From Halapricum desulfuricans (lineage in GTDB: Archaea > Halobacteriota > Halobacteria > Halobacteriales > Haloarculaceae), in the NCBI RefSeq assembly GCF_017094465.1, contig NZ_CP064791.1:496001-560000 (forward strand): 64,000 bases of DNA, in the 5' to 3' direction. The translations under genes and the position numbers were made by a program. Positions 1 through 7,660 of the stretch are shown piece after piece. The notes under the pieces were generated by a model. It searched no databases. It saw only the letters and a list, made by a program, of their open reading frames with translations, and was not told the origin of the DNA. The stretch's first letter is position 1. Every line of letters starts with the position of its first letter.

Positions 1-657
1 CCGCCCGTCGACGTTGACCCACGTCCCGCCGGAGCGATCGTTGAACGCGGGGCAGACGACCAGCTCCGCCGATATCTCGCCCAGCTGATCGCCGTGCTGC
101 TCGCGGAACGGCTTCGGTTCGATCCTCCCCCGGAGCCACACTCGCTCTGCGCGAGCGCCGCCGACCTCGTCTTCCAGTCGGACGACCGGGTGTTCGTGGG
201 CGACGCAGACGATCTCGGCTTCGAGGACGGCCGGCCCGGGCCAGGTGTGACCGTGGGCGAACCCGACCGAGCCGAGTCGCGTCCCCTCGCTGTCGGTGAC
301 GGTGACGCCGCCGATATCTTCGACGATCGACTCGATCTCGCCGTCGTGGTTGCCCTTGACGATCGTGACCGGCACGTCGACGGCCTCCAGAAGCGTCTCG
401 ATTTCGCTGCGCTCCTCGCCCGTGGGTTCGCCGATCGTGGTCGCGAGATCGCCCAGCAGGACGAGTCGGTCCGGGCCAGTCTCGGCAAGCAGCGACAGGA
501 GTCGAACGCGGCGCTGCTCGTCGGCGGGGTCGAGTTCGACACCCTCCCGACGGAGCTGTGCCTCCAGACCGGCGTGGTAGTCCGCGACGACGAGCGCGCG
601 CTCCGGACCGGTGTCGGCGACCGCGGCGGGCGCGTCGGGGATCGGTTCGACGCCCAT
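1..657 (-). CDS. rpe: Calcineurin-like metallophosphoesterase of the RPA operon (3' end outside window)
   Basis: A metal-dependent phosphoesterase of the calcineurin fold. Reading leftward from ATG at 657, the visible 219 codons show the family's metal ligands in order: D-Y-H near residue 28, GDL near 70, GNHD near 100 and HGHT near 135, then a further His pair. The ATG overlaps the TGA of the upstream gene (ATGA), so it is the last gene of the rpa1-rpap1-rpe operon described in Haloferax, where the phosphoesterase is called Rpe. The substrate is not established. The C-terminus is cut by the window edge. Family assignment is secure; the role in DNA repair is inferred from the operon. Confidence 0.85.
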   Translation of the reverse strand, partial: MGVEPIPDAPAAVADTGPERALVVADYHAGLEAQLRREGVELDPADEQRRVRLLSLLAETGPDRLVLLGDLATTIGEPTGEERSEIETLLEAVDVPVTIVKGNHDGEIESIVEDIGGVTVTDSEGTRLGSVGFAHGHTWPGPAVLEAEIVCVAHEHPVVRLEDEVGGARAERVWLRGRIEPKPFREQHGDQLGEISAELVVCPAFNDRSGGTWVNVDGR

Positions 658-2261
658 CAGATCGGTTTGAGCGTCTCGTCGTCGGGTTCGTAACACCGAC
701 CGTCCATCAGCGCGTCCTGGACGGCGTCCTCGACGGCGCCCGGATCGGCCCCCTGCTCAACGACGGCGGCGATCACCTGTTCGCGGTCCGCGCCGTCGCC
801 GTCGTCCAGCTCCGTCATCGCGTCCATCACTGCGTCCTCCAGGTCGACCGCCTCGCTTTCGTCCGGGGACTCGCTTTCGCCTCCCTCGGTCGTGGATTCG
901 CTTCCGGTTGCTTCCTCTGGGTCTGCCGTCTCTGTCTCGGGTTCGCTTGCTGACGTTTCGGTTGTGGGCTCACTTCCGCCGGTTTCCGTTGCGGTGTCCG
1001 ACTCGACGGCTGGCTCCTCGGGTTCTGGGGTGTCAATGCCTGCTTCGCCCGGTTCGTCGACCTCCGTCCCGCTCTGGAACTCCGTGCCGTACTCCGATTG
1101 CACTTCCTCTCGAGTCTCCTCGTCGAGGTCGAACTCCTCGGGATCGAAGTCCCCGAGCTCGTCGCCTCCGGTGTCCGCCGTCTCGCTTTCGGCGTCCGTT
1201 CCCGTCTCGCCTCCGGTGTCCGCCGTCTCGCTTTCGGCGTCCGCACTCGACTCCCTCGTGACGCCGTCCGCCGTGGCGGCTTCCCCGGCCGGCGCGGTCG
1301 TCTCTTCGCTCGATGTGGTGTCTTCGGCTGTCGCTGTGGACTCCTCGACCGTCGTGTCCGTCTGACCACCGGTGTCAGCCACTGATTCGGCCTCGTCTGC
1401 CGATTCGGTCCCGCCCCCGCTCGGCTCCGAGTCGGGCGTTCCAGCCGGCTCCGACCCCGTGGCCGTTCCGGCCCGGGAGTCGGCCGTCGCCGCGTCCGGC
1501 CGTGCCGCCGGCTCGTCCGGCTCCGGCGTGGACAGTTCGATGTTCGCGAGAGCCGACAGATCAGCTTCGCCGCTCGCGTCGGGCGCGACTGATCGGTCCG
1601 CGACCTCCTCGCGCTCGCCGGCGACCACCCGGAGCGCGTCGAGTGCCGTCTCTCGCAGCGCGTCCAGGTACTGCCCGCTCGTCCCGTAGTGTTCGATCGC
1701 CAGCGGTATCCCCGCCGCCAGTCCCTCGGGGACGCCCTGGTCGGCCAGCCGCTCCTGTAGTCCCTCACCGCCGTTGCTCTCCAGCGCGGCGGCCATCGCC
1801 CCGATCCGATCGAGCGTCCGTTCGGCCGTCCGGACCGTCCACCGGTCGCGGGTCTCGGCGTCGACCTCGTTGATGCTCTCGGGTCGGATCGACGTGTAGA
1901 CCACGTCGCTGTCCTCCGGCTGGAAGGTGCGTGCCTTCCCGGCGACGGCGACGAACGCCGGCGGCTCGGTCCGTTCGAGAAACGCCTGTTCGTCGGGCTG
2001 GTACTGCCCGGCGTAGACGACAAAGGCGCCGGTCGGGTCGACGACTCGCGCGCGCAGTACGTCGTCGCTCACCTGCTGTACCTCCGTCAGGACGCCGACG
2101 ACGAACAGCCGGTTGACCCGCGCACCTGTCGGCGTGATCACGTAGTTCGGGGCGCGCTCCTCGTCGCTCTCGGTGTATGAGACGTCGCTGTCCTCGAACT
2201 CGGTCGCGAACAGCCGGAACGCGGTCTCGCGACGGTTGACGGTCTCCTCGTCGGCGCTCAT
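657..2261 (-). CDS. rpap1: RPA-associated protein (OB-fold, COG3390 type) with long acidic tail
   Basis: Partner of the single-stranded-DNA-binding protein RPA. The 534-residue product begins MSADEETVNRRE and its first ~200 residues form an OB-fold region (YVITPTGARVNRLFVVGVLTE, then PTGAFVVYAGQYQ). Residues ~240-470 are a very acidic, Ser/Thr/Glu-rich low-complexity segment that includes a duplicated ETADTGG block. A short conserved C-terminal domain follows (EDAVMDAMTELDDGDGADREQVIAAV). I chose the ATG at 2261 because it overlaps the TGA of rpa1; the open frame extends upstream without similarity. In Haloferax the rpa1, rpap1 and rpe genes are co-transcribed and act in DNA repair. The low-complexity segment is the unusual part. 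Confidence 0.88.
   Translation of the reverse strand: MSADEETVNRRETAFRLFATEFEDSDVSYTESDEERAPNYVITPTGARVNRLFVVGVLTEVQQVSDDVLRARVVDPTGAFVVYAGQYQPDEQAFLERTEPPAFVAVAGKARTFQPEDSDVVYTSIRPESINEVDAETRDRWTVRTAERTLDRIGAMAAALESNGGEGLQERLADQGVPEGLAAGIPLAIEHYGTSGQYLDALRETALDALRVVAGEREEVADRSVAPDASGEADLSALANIELSTPEPDEPAARPDAATADSRAGTATGSEPAGTPDSEPSGGGTESADEAESVADTGGQTDTTVEESTATAEDTTSSEETTAPAGEAATADGVTRESSADAESETADTGGETGTDAESETADTGGDELGDFDPEEFDLDEETREEVQSEYGTEFQSGTEVDEPGEAGIDTPEPEEPAVESDTATETGGSEPTTETSASEPETETADPEEATGSESTTEGGESESPDESEAVDLEDAVMDAMTELDDGDGADREQVIAAVVEQGADPGAVEDAVQDALMDGRCYEPDDETLKPI
1168..1245. repeat. Direct repeat inside rpap1 acidic region
   Basis: A stretch of about 35 bases (core CCTCCGGTGTCCGCCGTCTC) occurs twice, about 40 bases apart, in frame. 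It duplicates the peptide ETADTGG in the acidic linker of RPAP. It looks like replication-slippage expansion of a disordered linker. Confidence 0.7.
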
Positions 2262-3535
2262 GCGTCCACCTCCGAGAGCAGGGCCGCGGCACGATCGGCC
2301 GGATCGTCGGTGATCGCCGCGAAGTCCGTCGCGTTCAGGTTCGCGCCGTATTCGTCGATGCTCAACGTGCCGCGAACCCGGAACGACCGTCCGACGATCG
2401 CCTCGCGGATCGCGTCCGCGACGACCTCCTTGTCCATCGCGTCGCGCGCGTGTTCGCGAGCGTCGTCGACATCCCCGCCGTAGATCTCGGCGGTGAGTTC
2501 GTCGTCGAGGATCGCCGTGACAGTGCCGGTACCGTCGTCGAGGATCGCTTTCGTCCGGAGGTCCTCGACGGGCTCGACCTGCCCGTGAGTTCGACACTGG
2601 CCGTTCTGGACGATCCGGCCACACTCCGGACACCGCTCGATCAGCCCCGAGCCGTCACGGACGGCGATCGCGTCCCCGACGATCTCGACGTCGAACATCC
2701 CGCCGGATTCGAGCGCGTCCCGGATCGACAATCGCGGCGCCGACTCGGTCGCTTCGACCGTCCGATCGAGCGTCTCGACCGTCGAGAACTCCGAGACGTT
2801 GACCGACGGTGCGCCCCGGAACTCCCGCACGTAGGTGTTTTCGATTCGAACCGACTCGCCGGTCTCGATCTCCGAATGCGGGTCCCAGTCCGTGAAGGGC
2901 AGCCGTGCCGTCTCGTCGGCGAGCACGCCGCTGAGAATCTCGGTCTCGCCGTCGCGGCCGTCGATCACCTTCCGGTCGCATTCGAGGACGGTCACTTCGG
3001 CGTTCACGCCGCGATCGCCGGGTTCGAGATCGATCAACGCCGCGTCGCCGCCGATCTCGTAGGGAACCTGGAGCGTCTCCTCGAGCTTCTCGACGCTGGT
3101 CGATTCGCCGAGGTTCAACTCGGCGCTGTCCTCCCACTCGCGAACGCCGGCGTTGCCTGCCTGGATCGTCTCTCCGGGTTCGAGATCGAAGTCCTCCCAC
3201 GCGGTATAGGACAGTTTCCCCGTCTCGTCGGCGATCTCGCCCTCGAAGATCGTGTGATCGGCACCCTGATACCGGATCGACCGCTTGCCGACCGAGAGGA
3301 CTCGTCCGGTGACGGTGACGTTCGAATCCTCCGGTGTGATCTCGGCCAGATCCTTGCTCTCGGGCTCGGGACCGGAGCCGTCATCCCCGTCGCCGTACTT
3401 CCGGCGGAGACTCTGCTTGGCCTCCTCCAGCGGGACGCTGTAAGACACCAGGTTCTCCAGATCGCGCTTGACCTCCGTTTTGTCTACGCCGAGGGTGGAG
3501 GCGAGTTCCTCGGCCTCGTTGTCGAGATTCATCAT
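2258..3535 (-). CDS. rpa1: Single-stranded DNA-binding protein RPA, multi-OB-fold with zinc finger
   Basis: Archaeal replication protein A, which coats single-stranded DNA in replication and repair. The 425-residue product begins MMNLDNEAEEL; the first Met (3535) or the second (3532) could be the start. It has successive OB folds (ITPEDSNVTVTGRVLSVGKR near residue 70, then LEPGDRGVNAEVTVLECDRK near 170, and a third after 270). Near residue 305 is a zinc finger, CPECGRIVQNGQCRTHG. It is first in the operon rpa1-rpap1-rpe; its TGA overlaps the next ATG. The intergenic region upstream (3536-3681) is A/T-rich and probably holds divergent promoters. Assignment follows domain order and gene order known from Haloferax. 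Confidence 0.92.
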   Translation of the reverse strand: MMNLDNEAEELASTLGVDKTEVKRDLENLVSYSVPLEEAKQSLRRKYGDGDDGSGPEPESKDLAEITPEDSNVTVTGRVLSVGKRSIRYQGADHTIFEGEIADETGKLSYTAWEDFDLEPGETIQAGNAGVREWEDSAELNLGESTSVEKLEETLQVPYEIGGDAALIDLEPGDRGVNAEVTVLECDRKVIDGRDGETEILSGVLADETARLPFTDWDPHSEIETGESVRIENTYVREFRGAPSVNVSEFSTVETLDRTVEATESAPRLSIRDALESGGMFDVEIVGDAIAVRDGSGLIERCPECGRIVQNGQCRTHGQVEPVEDLRTKAILDDGTGTVTAILDDELTAEIYGGDVDDAREHARDAMDKEVVADAIREAIVGRSFRVRGTLSIDEYGANLNATDFAAITDDPADRAAALLSEVDA

Positions 3536-3681
3536 CGGACCTTCGACTGGCCCGCACAAAAAGGTCGCCGTCGTACCGGGAACGTCGCCAGTGAACCCTG
3601 GCTGCTACAACGGGTGTTATATGTATGTTAACATTAGACAAATACTATCATCGTGGGCGTCGTCTCTTCGAACGGAGGGCC

Positions 3682-3843
3682 ATGACGCTCGGGATCGAGG
3701 TCGAACGGGCGGTGAACGGGGATAGGGGGATCGACCCCGAGTTGCTGGTGTACGGGTGTGAGGGCTGTGGCCGCGCGTTCGCACGCGAACACGAATCGTG
3801 TCCGGCCTGTGGTGGGGCCGTCGATAGCGTTCTGCTTTACTGA
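3682..3843 (+). CDS. Small zinc-ribbon protein (53 aa)
   Basis: A miniprotein with two CxxC knuckles: CEGCGRAFAREHESCPACG in its second half, spaced as in zinc ribbons. The ATG at 3682 follows a good ribosome-binding site (GGAGGG at 3673-3678); an in-frame ATG at 3625 lacks one and lies in the A/T-rich promoter zone. Zinc-finger miniproteins with two CPxCG-like motifs are common in haloarchaea and mostly of unknown role. It is transcribed away from rpa1. No specific function can be assigned. Confidence 0.7.
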   Translation: MTLGIEVERAVNGDRGIDPELLVYGCEGCGRAFAREHESCPACGGAVDSVLLY

Positions 3844-3955
3844 TCTGAGGGGTCACGGGCCTCTGTGGTCTCTGCGTGCTGTCCGCGTTACCCGTGCGTC
3901 CGCGACCCAACACCGGCGGGTACAATTATGACGCTGCCGAAACGAATGGTCTATC

Positions 3956-4390
3956 ATGTACGATCGAATACTCCTGCCGACCGACGGCTCCGAGGAAATG
4001 GGACCCGTCATCGAGCACGCGGTGTCGCTGGCCGATCACCACGATGCGACGCTGCACGCGCTGTACGCCCTCGATACGGCTTCTCTCAACAGTCTCCCGA
4101 TGGAGACGTCCTGGGAGACGATCTCGTCACTGCTCGAAGAGGAGGGGACGAGCGCGCTCGAGGCGGTCGACGGGCACGCCAGTGATATCGACATCGAACG
4201 CGAGATCGTGGAGGGGTCGCCGAGTCGCCGGATCGTTCAGTACGCCGACGACGAGGACATGGATCTGATCGTCATGGGGACGCACGGCCGTGGCGGGATC
4301 AACCGTCTGCTGTTGGGTAGCGTCGCCGAACGCGTCGTTCGAACGTCGTCAGTGCCCGTCCTCACTGTCCGGGTCGAAACCGACGGCTGA
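3956..4390 (+). CDS. Universal stress protein UspA family
   Basis: A 144-residue single-domain cytosolic UspA protein. It starts MYDRILLPTDGSEEM with the conserved Asp and ends with the ATP-binding pattern G-x2-G-x9-G-S (GTHGRGGINRLLLGSVAERVV). Length is typical. The gene stands alone with its own short A/T-rich upstream stretch (ACAATTATG near 3922). It converges on the epimerase-like gene at 4410. The family binds ATP or acts in stress survival; a specific role cannot be read from sequence. Confidence 0.92.
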   Translation: MYDRILLPTDGSEEMGPVIEHAVSLADHHDATLHALYALDTASLNSLPMETSWETISSLLEEEGTSALEAVDGHASDIDIEREIVEGSPSRRIVQYADDEDMDLIVMGTHGRGGINRLLLGSVAERVVRTSSVPVLTVRVETDG

Positions 4391-4409
4391 CACGCGCTCC
4401 GCTGGCCTC

Positions 4410-5300
4410 TCACTCCGGTGTGAGCGCCGCGGCGTCGGCACCCTCTTCCGGTTGTGTGACCCCATCGACGAGGTGCCACCGCTCGGTGTGGCTGGCAGTC
4501 TCGCCGGGATCGAGTTCGACCAGCGGCCCCAGCGTTTCCAGCTCGAGCATGAAATCGAGCATGAAGACCTCGATAGAAGCCCCCCGATCGGGATAGGTCT
4601 TCCCGGAATCGTGCTCGAAGGTCTTGATAAACGCCTGGCCGTCGTTGACGTAAGCGGTCCACCCCTCCCGTCCGTTGGCACCGATCTTCAGTTCCGGGCC
4701 GTCGGCCTGCTCGACGAGGACGTGGTCGTCGACGTACGACAACCGCTCGTCGCCGATGTCGGTACTCGGCCAGAACACCAGCGATCGGTCGGGCAGCAAC
4801 TCGTCGGGGTCGCCGTCCGGGAACGGAACGACTGCCGTTCCGCCGGGTTTGCAGACGGATATCGCCCACGGCGCGAGTTCGACGCTCCAGGCTCCCTCGT
4901 TGGTTAGCTCGTGGGTGAGCTCGACGGCGGGTTCGTCCTCGGCCATTTCGATCTCGATCGCTTTCCGGACCCCGGTTTCCGCCTCGACTGGCTGGACGAG
5001 CCGACAACCACGTTCGGTCACCTCGGCCGCGATCGGCTCGTTGTCGGGTTGATAGGTCCTCGGATCGCTTTCCGGACTGTGCCACAGGCGGTGGCCACCG
5101 TACAGCTCCCAGCCGTCGTCCCCGGTCGTACCCGTCGCGCTCTCGTCGAGAAAAAAGACGTTCTCCCCATCGGTCTGCCGGAAATCGACGATCCGCGGGC
5201 CGATGTCCGTCGTCGCGACGAGCTCGATCTGACCGTTGGTGATCCGAATACATTCCTCCCAACCTTCGTAAGTGACGCGCTCGATTTCTATCCCTGACAT
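4410..5300 (-). CDS. Aldose-epimerase-like / DUF4380-type beta-sandwich protein
   Basis: A 296-residue cytosolic protein starting MSGIEIERVTYEGWEECIRI. The segments GPRIVDFRQTDGENVFFLDE and WELYGGHRLWHSPES resemble the galactose-mutarotase-like superfamily, particularly the DUF4380 type, in which a GGHRLW block is characteristic. That superfamily includes sugar epimerases and carbohydrate-binding proteins, so the substrate is probably a sugar or glycoconjugate. A clear catalytic His/Glu pair for mutarotase activity was not identified. Function beyond the fold is inference. Confidence 0.6.
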   Translation of the reverse strand: MSGIEIERVTYEGWEECIRITNGQIELVATTDIGPRIVDFRQTDGENVFFLDESATGTTGDDGWELYGGHRLWHSPESDPRTYQPDNEPIAAEVTERGCRLVQPVEAETGVRKAIEIEMAEDEPAVELTHELTNEGAWSVELAPWAISVCKPGGTAVVPFPDGDPDELLPDRSLVFWPSTDIGDERLSYVDDHVLVEQADGPELKIGANGREGWTAYVNDGQAFIKTFEHDSGKTYPDRGASIEVFMLDFMLELETLGPLVELDPGETASHTERWHLVDGVTQPEEGADAAALTPE

Positions 5301-5417
5301 ACTTGTTCCGGACTGCAGGGGCCGGCATTCCACGCTGGATCGATTTCCGGCACGCCGGCTGCAGCCTACTGATCTGTCGTTCGCCTGGCTCCCTGATAAT
5401 ATTGCCGTGCCGCTGGA

Positions 5418-6425
5418 TCAATCGCCGTCAGCGGTTTGTGTGTCGCCGCTGCCGTGTGCTCCGGTCGACGACGGGGTTCGTGTCCCGTCTCTGTCGTTGA
5501 CGTCGGGACACAGCGGTTCGAACTCGTCGAACCGCGTTCGGACGGTCTCCGCGGTCACGTCGGCTGCTGTCGCGACTTCGCGCTGACTGAGCATCGTCTT
5601 CCCCCCTTCGAGCCGTGCGACGGTGTAGACGGCCCCGGCGGCGACGCCCTTCGGGTCCCGCCCGCTGTGGAGGTTCCGCTCAGTGACGACCCCCAGCAGT
5701 TGCCGGGACTGTCTGAGGAGTCGATCGTCTACTCCGAGCGTCGATTGCAGTCGCGGGAGGTACGCCACCGGTGATATCGGTCCAGCCGTGATCGCCAGTT
5801 CACGCTGGAGGAACCGCACGTCCCGTCTGACGCTGTTGTTCGGACATCGACTCACGCTCGCGACTTCCGTCAGCGTCCGAACGAATCGCGCTCTCCTCGC
5901 TCCGAGATAGACCGTCGCTCCGGCGATAGACTCGTACGCGCGTCCGTATAGCAGGTTCTCCGCGAGCGCCTGCCGGAACAGCACGCTCGCGCTCTCCCGG
6001 ACGGTCGTGGTCGCTTCGAGCGCAGCACAGACGCGTGCGATCTCGGCGAGCCCGGGCTGGAGTGTCTGTTTGTTCGCCCCGCGAGCGGCCCGTCGCTGCT
6101 GTGTCCGCTGTCGCTCCAGCTGTCGTCGTGCCCGCGGAGAGACGGGGCTTCCGCGCGCGTCTCGTCGTCGTCCGATGTACGACGAGAGGCGGCGATTCGC
6201 GTGCACCGGTGTCAGTGGCGCACCCGTGGCACGACCCCCATCGCGTGCCTGCGGCCGCGTTGGTCGCGGCCGCCGATCCGTCGGTGACGCGTCGAGGACG
6301 ACCCCGCAGTCCCGACAGACGACCTCGCACTCGCTGACGATTCGACCGCCGCATTCCGGACAGCTGCCGATCCCGCCGTCCCGCTTCGAATATGACTGTC
6401 GATACATGTGTCGTGTTCCGGCCAT
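5418..6425 (-). CDS. Divergent transcription initiation factor TFB
   Basis: A TFIIB-family factor of 335 residues, acting in recruitment of RNA polymerase to TBP-bound promoters. The N-terminus has the zinc ribbon CPECGGRIVSECEVVCRDCG near residue 23. A basic Arg-rich linker follows (residues ~50-130). Then come two cyclin-like repeats: GLAEIARVCAALEATTTVRESASVLF, and LGVDDRLLRQSRQLLGVVTERN with KGVAAGAVYTVARL. The C-terminal ~35 residues are a polar tail. Haloarchaea carry several TFBs; this one is divergent from the canonical factor. The start is MAGTRHMYRQ at 6425; MYRQ at 6407 is also possible. It is divergently placed relative to the halorhodopsin gene. Confidence 0.87.
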   Translation of the reverse strand: MAGTRHMYRQSYSKRDGGIGSCPECGGRIVSECEVVCRDCGVVLDASPTDRRPRPTRPQARDGGRATGAPLTPVHANRRLSSYIGRRRDARGSPVSPRARRQLERQRTQQRRAARGANKQTLQPGLAEIARVCAALEATTTVRESASVLFRQALAENLLYGRAYESIAGATVYLGARRARFVRTLTEVASVSRCPNNSVRRDVRFLQRELAITAGPISPVAYLPRLQSTLGVDDRLLRQSRQLLGVVTERNLHSGRDPKGVAAGAVYTVARLEGGKTMLSQREVATAADVTAETVRTRFDEFEPLCPDVNDRDGTRTPSSTGAHGSGDTQTADGD

Positions 6426-6460
6426 CGCGACCAGCCACAGTGACGGAGTGTCTACCCCAG

Positions 6461-6476
6461 TGTCCCACCCGGGACA
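6461..6476. repeat. Short inverted repeat between TFB and halorhodopsin genes
   Basis: TGTCCC and GGGACA form a perfect 6-bp palindrome with a 4-base centre in the TFB/halorhodopsin divergent interval (6426-6639). It could be an operator, but nothing else supports this. Confidence 0.3.
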
Positions 6477-6560
6477 GTGTCGTGTAGCCGCTCGTTTGAC
6501 GACCGTTCGTCCGATGGTAGTGTGTAAGAATCGGTTAAATTTTCCGGATCATGTCCCAAA

Positions 6561-6658
6561 CCCATTTCGGGAGAGCGGTTCCCCCAATCCATTTGGTACG
6601 TCTGATATCCACGATCCTGTCGTACTCCTGTATGGAACAATGTCACAGCCCATTTCGG
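6561..6658. promoter_or_regulatory. Halorhodopsin upstream region with repeated CCATTTsGG motif
   Basis: The motif CCCATTTCGG occurs at 6561-6570, as CCATTTGG at 6589-6596, and again at 6649-6658 just inside the coding start. An A/T-rich element (GGTTAAATTTTCC) lies at 6534-6546. The spacing brackets the likely transcription start of the opsin gene, so a regulator site is possible. No known haloarchaeal opsin activator motif was matched with confidence. Confidence 0.3.
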
Positions 6659-7503
6659 CCACTGTCTTGGCGGCGAGTCAGCAGGACCTGTTCAAACACG
6701 TGCTAAACGACCCGCTCCTCGGGAGTTCGATCTACATCAATATTGCACTCGCGGGGCTAACGCTGCTGTTGTTCGCGTATATGGCACGGGACCTCGTCGA
6801 CCCGCGTGCCAAATTGATCGTCGTCTCGGTGATGGGCGTCTCGGCCGTCTCGATCGCCAGCTATACCGGGCTCGCTTCGGGCCTGACGATCGGCGTCTTG
6901 CAGATGCCCGAGGGACATGCCATGTACGAGGCGACGACGGAACTGGCCCACAGCGGCGAGACCGTCGACGGAACAGTCAGCCTCTGGGGTCGGTATCTGA
7001 CGTGGGCGTTCTCGACGCCGCTACTCTTGCTCGCGCTCGGCCTCATCGCGGGATCGAACCTCACGAAGATCTTCACAGCGATCGCCTTCGACGTCGGGAT
7101 CATGATCACTGGCCTCGCCGCCGCGCTGACCACGTCGTCGTACCCCATGCGATGGGCCTGGTACGGCATCAGCGTCGCGTTCTTCCTCGTGGTGGTCTAC
7201 ATTCTGCTGTTCGAGTGGCCAGCGGACGCCAGAGAGGCGGGGACCGAGGAGATATTCAACACGCTGAAGCTCCTGACGGTCGTGCTGTGGTTCGGGTACA
7301 CGATCTGGTGGGCGCTCGGCAACGAGGGGCTGGCGATCATCGAATCGGTCGGGATCACCTCCTGGGGCTACAGCGCTTTCGACATCGTCGCGAAGTACCT
7401 CTTCTCGTTCCTGGTGGTGAAGTACGTCGTCGACAACGTCGAGAAAGTCAGCGGCGGCGACGACTACGGTGCCACGATCTCCGGTCAGCCCGCTGACGAC
7501 TGA
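6640..7503 (+). CDS. hop: Halorhodopsin, light-driven inward chloride pump
   Basis: A seven-helix retinal protein of 287 residues. In helix C the signature RYLTWAFSTPLLLLALG gives Arg118, Thr121, Ser125 and Ala132 at the positions of bacteriorhodopsin Arg82, Asp85, Thr89 and Asp96. This T-S-A pattern is the chloride-pump signature. Helix G has the Schiff-base lysine Lys252 in FDIVAKYLF, with Asp248 as the conserved carboxylate. The ATG at 6640 (MSQPISATVL) was chosen; the open frame extends further upstream without similarity. Retinal would come from the crtY and blh genes about 6-8 kb away. A divergent TFB gene lies upstream. Confidence 0.95.
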   Translation: MSQPISATVLAASQQDLFKHVLNDPLLGSSIYINIALAGLTLLLFAYMARDLVDPRAKLIVVSVMGVSAVSIASYTGLASGLTIGVLQMPEGHAMYEATTELAHSGETVDGTVSLWGRYLTWAFSTPLLLLALGLIAGSNLTKIFTAIAFDVGIMITGLAAALTTSSYPMRWAWYGISVAFFLVVVYILLFEWPADAREAGTEEIFNTLKLLTVVLWFGYTIWWALGNEGLAIIESVGITSWGYSAFDIVAKYLFSFLVVKYVVDNVEKVSGGDDYGATISGQPADD

Positions 7504-7560
7504 CTCTCCCCGCGGCTTTCGTTCGATCGGTTCGGCGTCACTGTCACAGTGGCAACAGCG

Positions 7561-7592
7561 CGGAAGCCCACGAGCTCAGCGGTGGGTAGCTG
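7561..7592. repeat. Degenerate IS200/IS605-type end hairpin
   Basis: CGGAAGCCCACGAGCTCAGC followed by GGTGGGTAGCTGA resembles the right-end hairpin (AAGCCCAC...TTCAGC...GTGGG) of haloarchaeal IS200/IS605/IS1341 elements. Arms CCCAC and GTGGG pair; the inner stem is eroded. No tnpA or tnpB lies nearby, so this is at most a relic. Confidence 0.45.
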
Positions 7593-7626
7593 AAACAGGA
7601 CCGCCGTTCGTCCGCCGATACAAAGA

Positions 7627-7656
7627 TTTATATCCGTTACTCGGAAACTGAGTAAC
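7627..7656 (+). promoter_or_regulatory. TATA box and TrmB-type operator ahead of the SDR operon
   Basis: A TATA element (TTTATAT) at 7627-7633 is followed at 7636-7656 by the palindrome GTTACTC-N7-GAGTAAC. This contains TACT-N8-GAGTA, matching the published Halobacterium TrmB motif TACT-N7-8-GAGTA. It lies between the TATA box and the ATG at 7661, covering the expected transcription start, which fits repression. The same 21-bp palindrome recurs at 11791-11811 beside a TrmB-family gene. Confidence 0.8.
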
Positions 7657-7660
7657 ACCG

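Noticed and set aside
4237-5421. 394-codon minus-strand frame around the epimerase-like gene
   Set aside because: Arg-rich shadow frame; the real gene in another minus frame at 4410-5300 has a recognisable fold.
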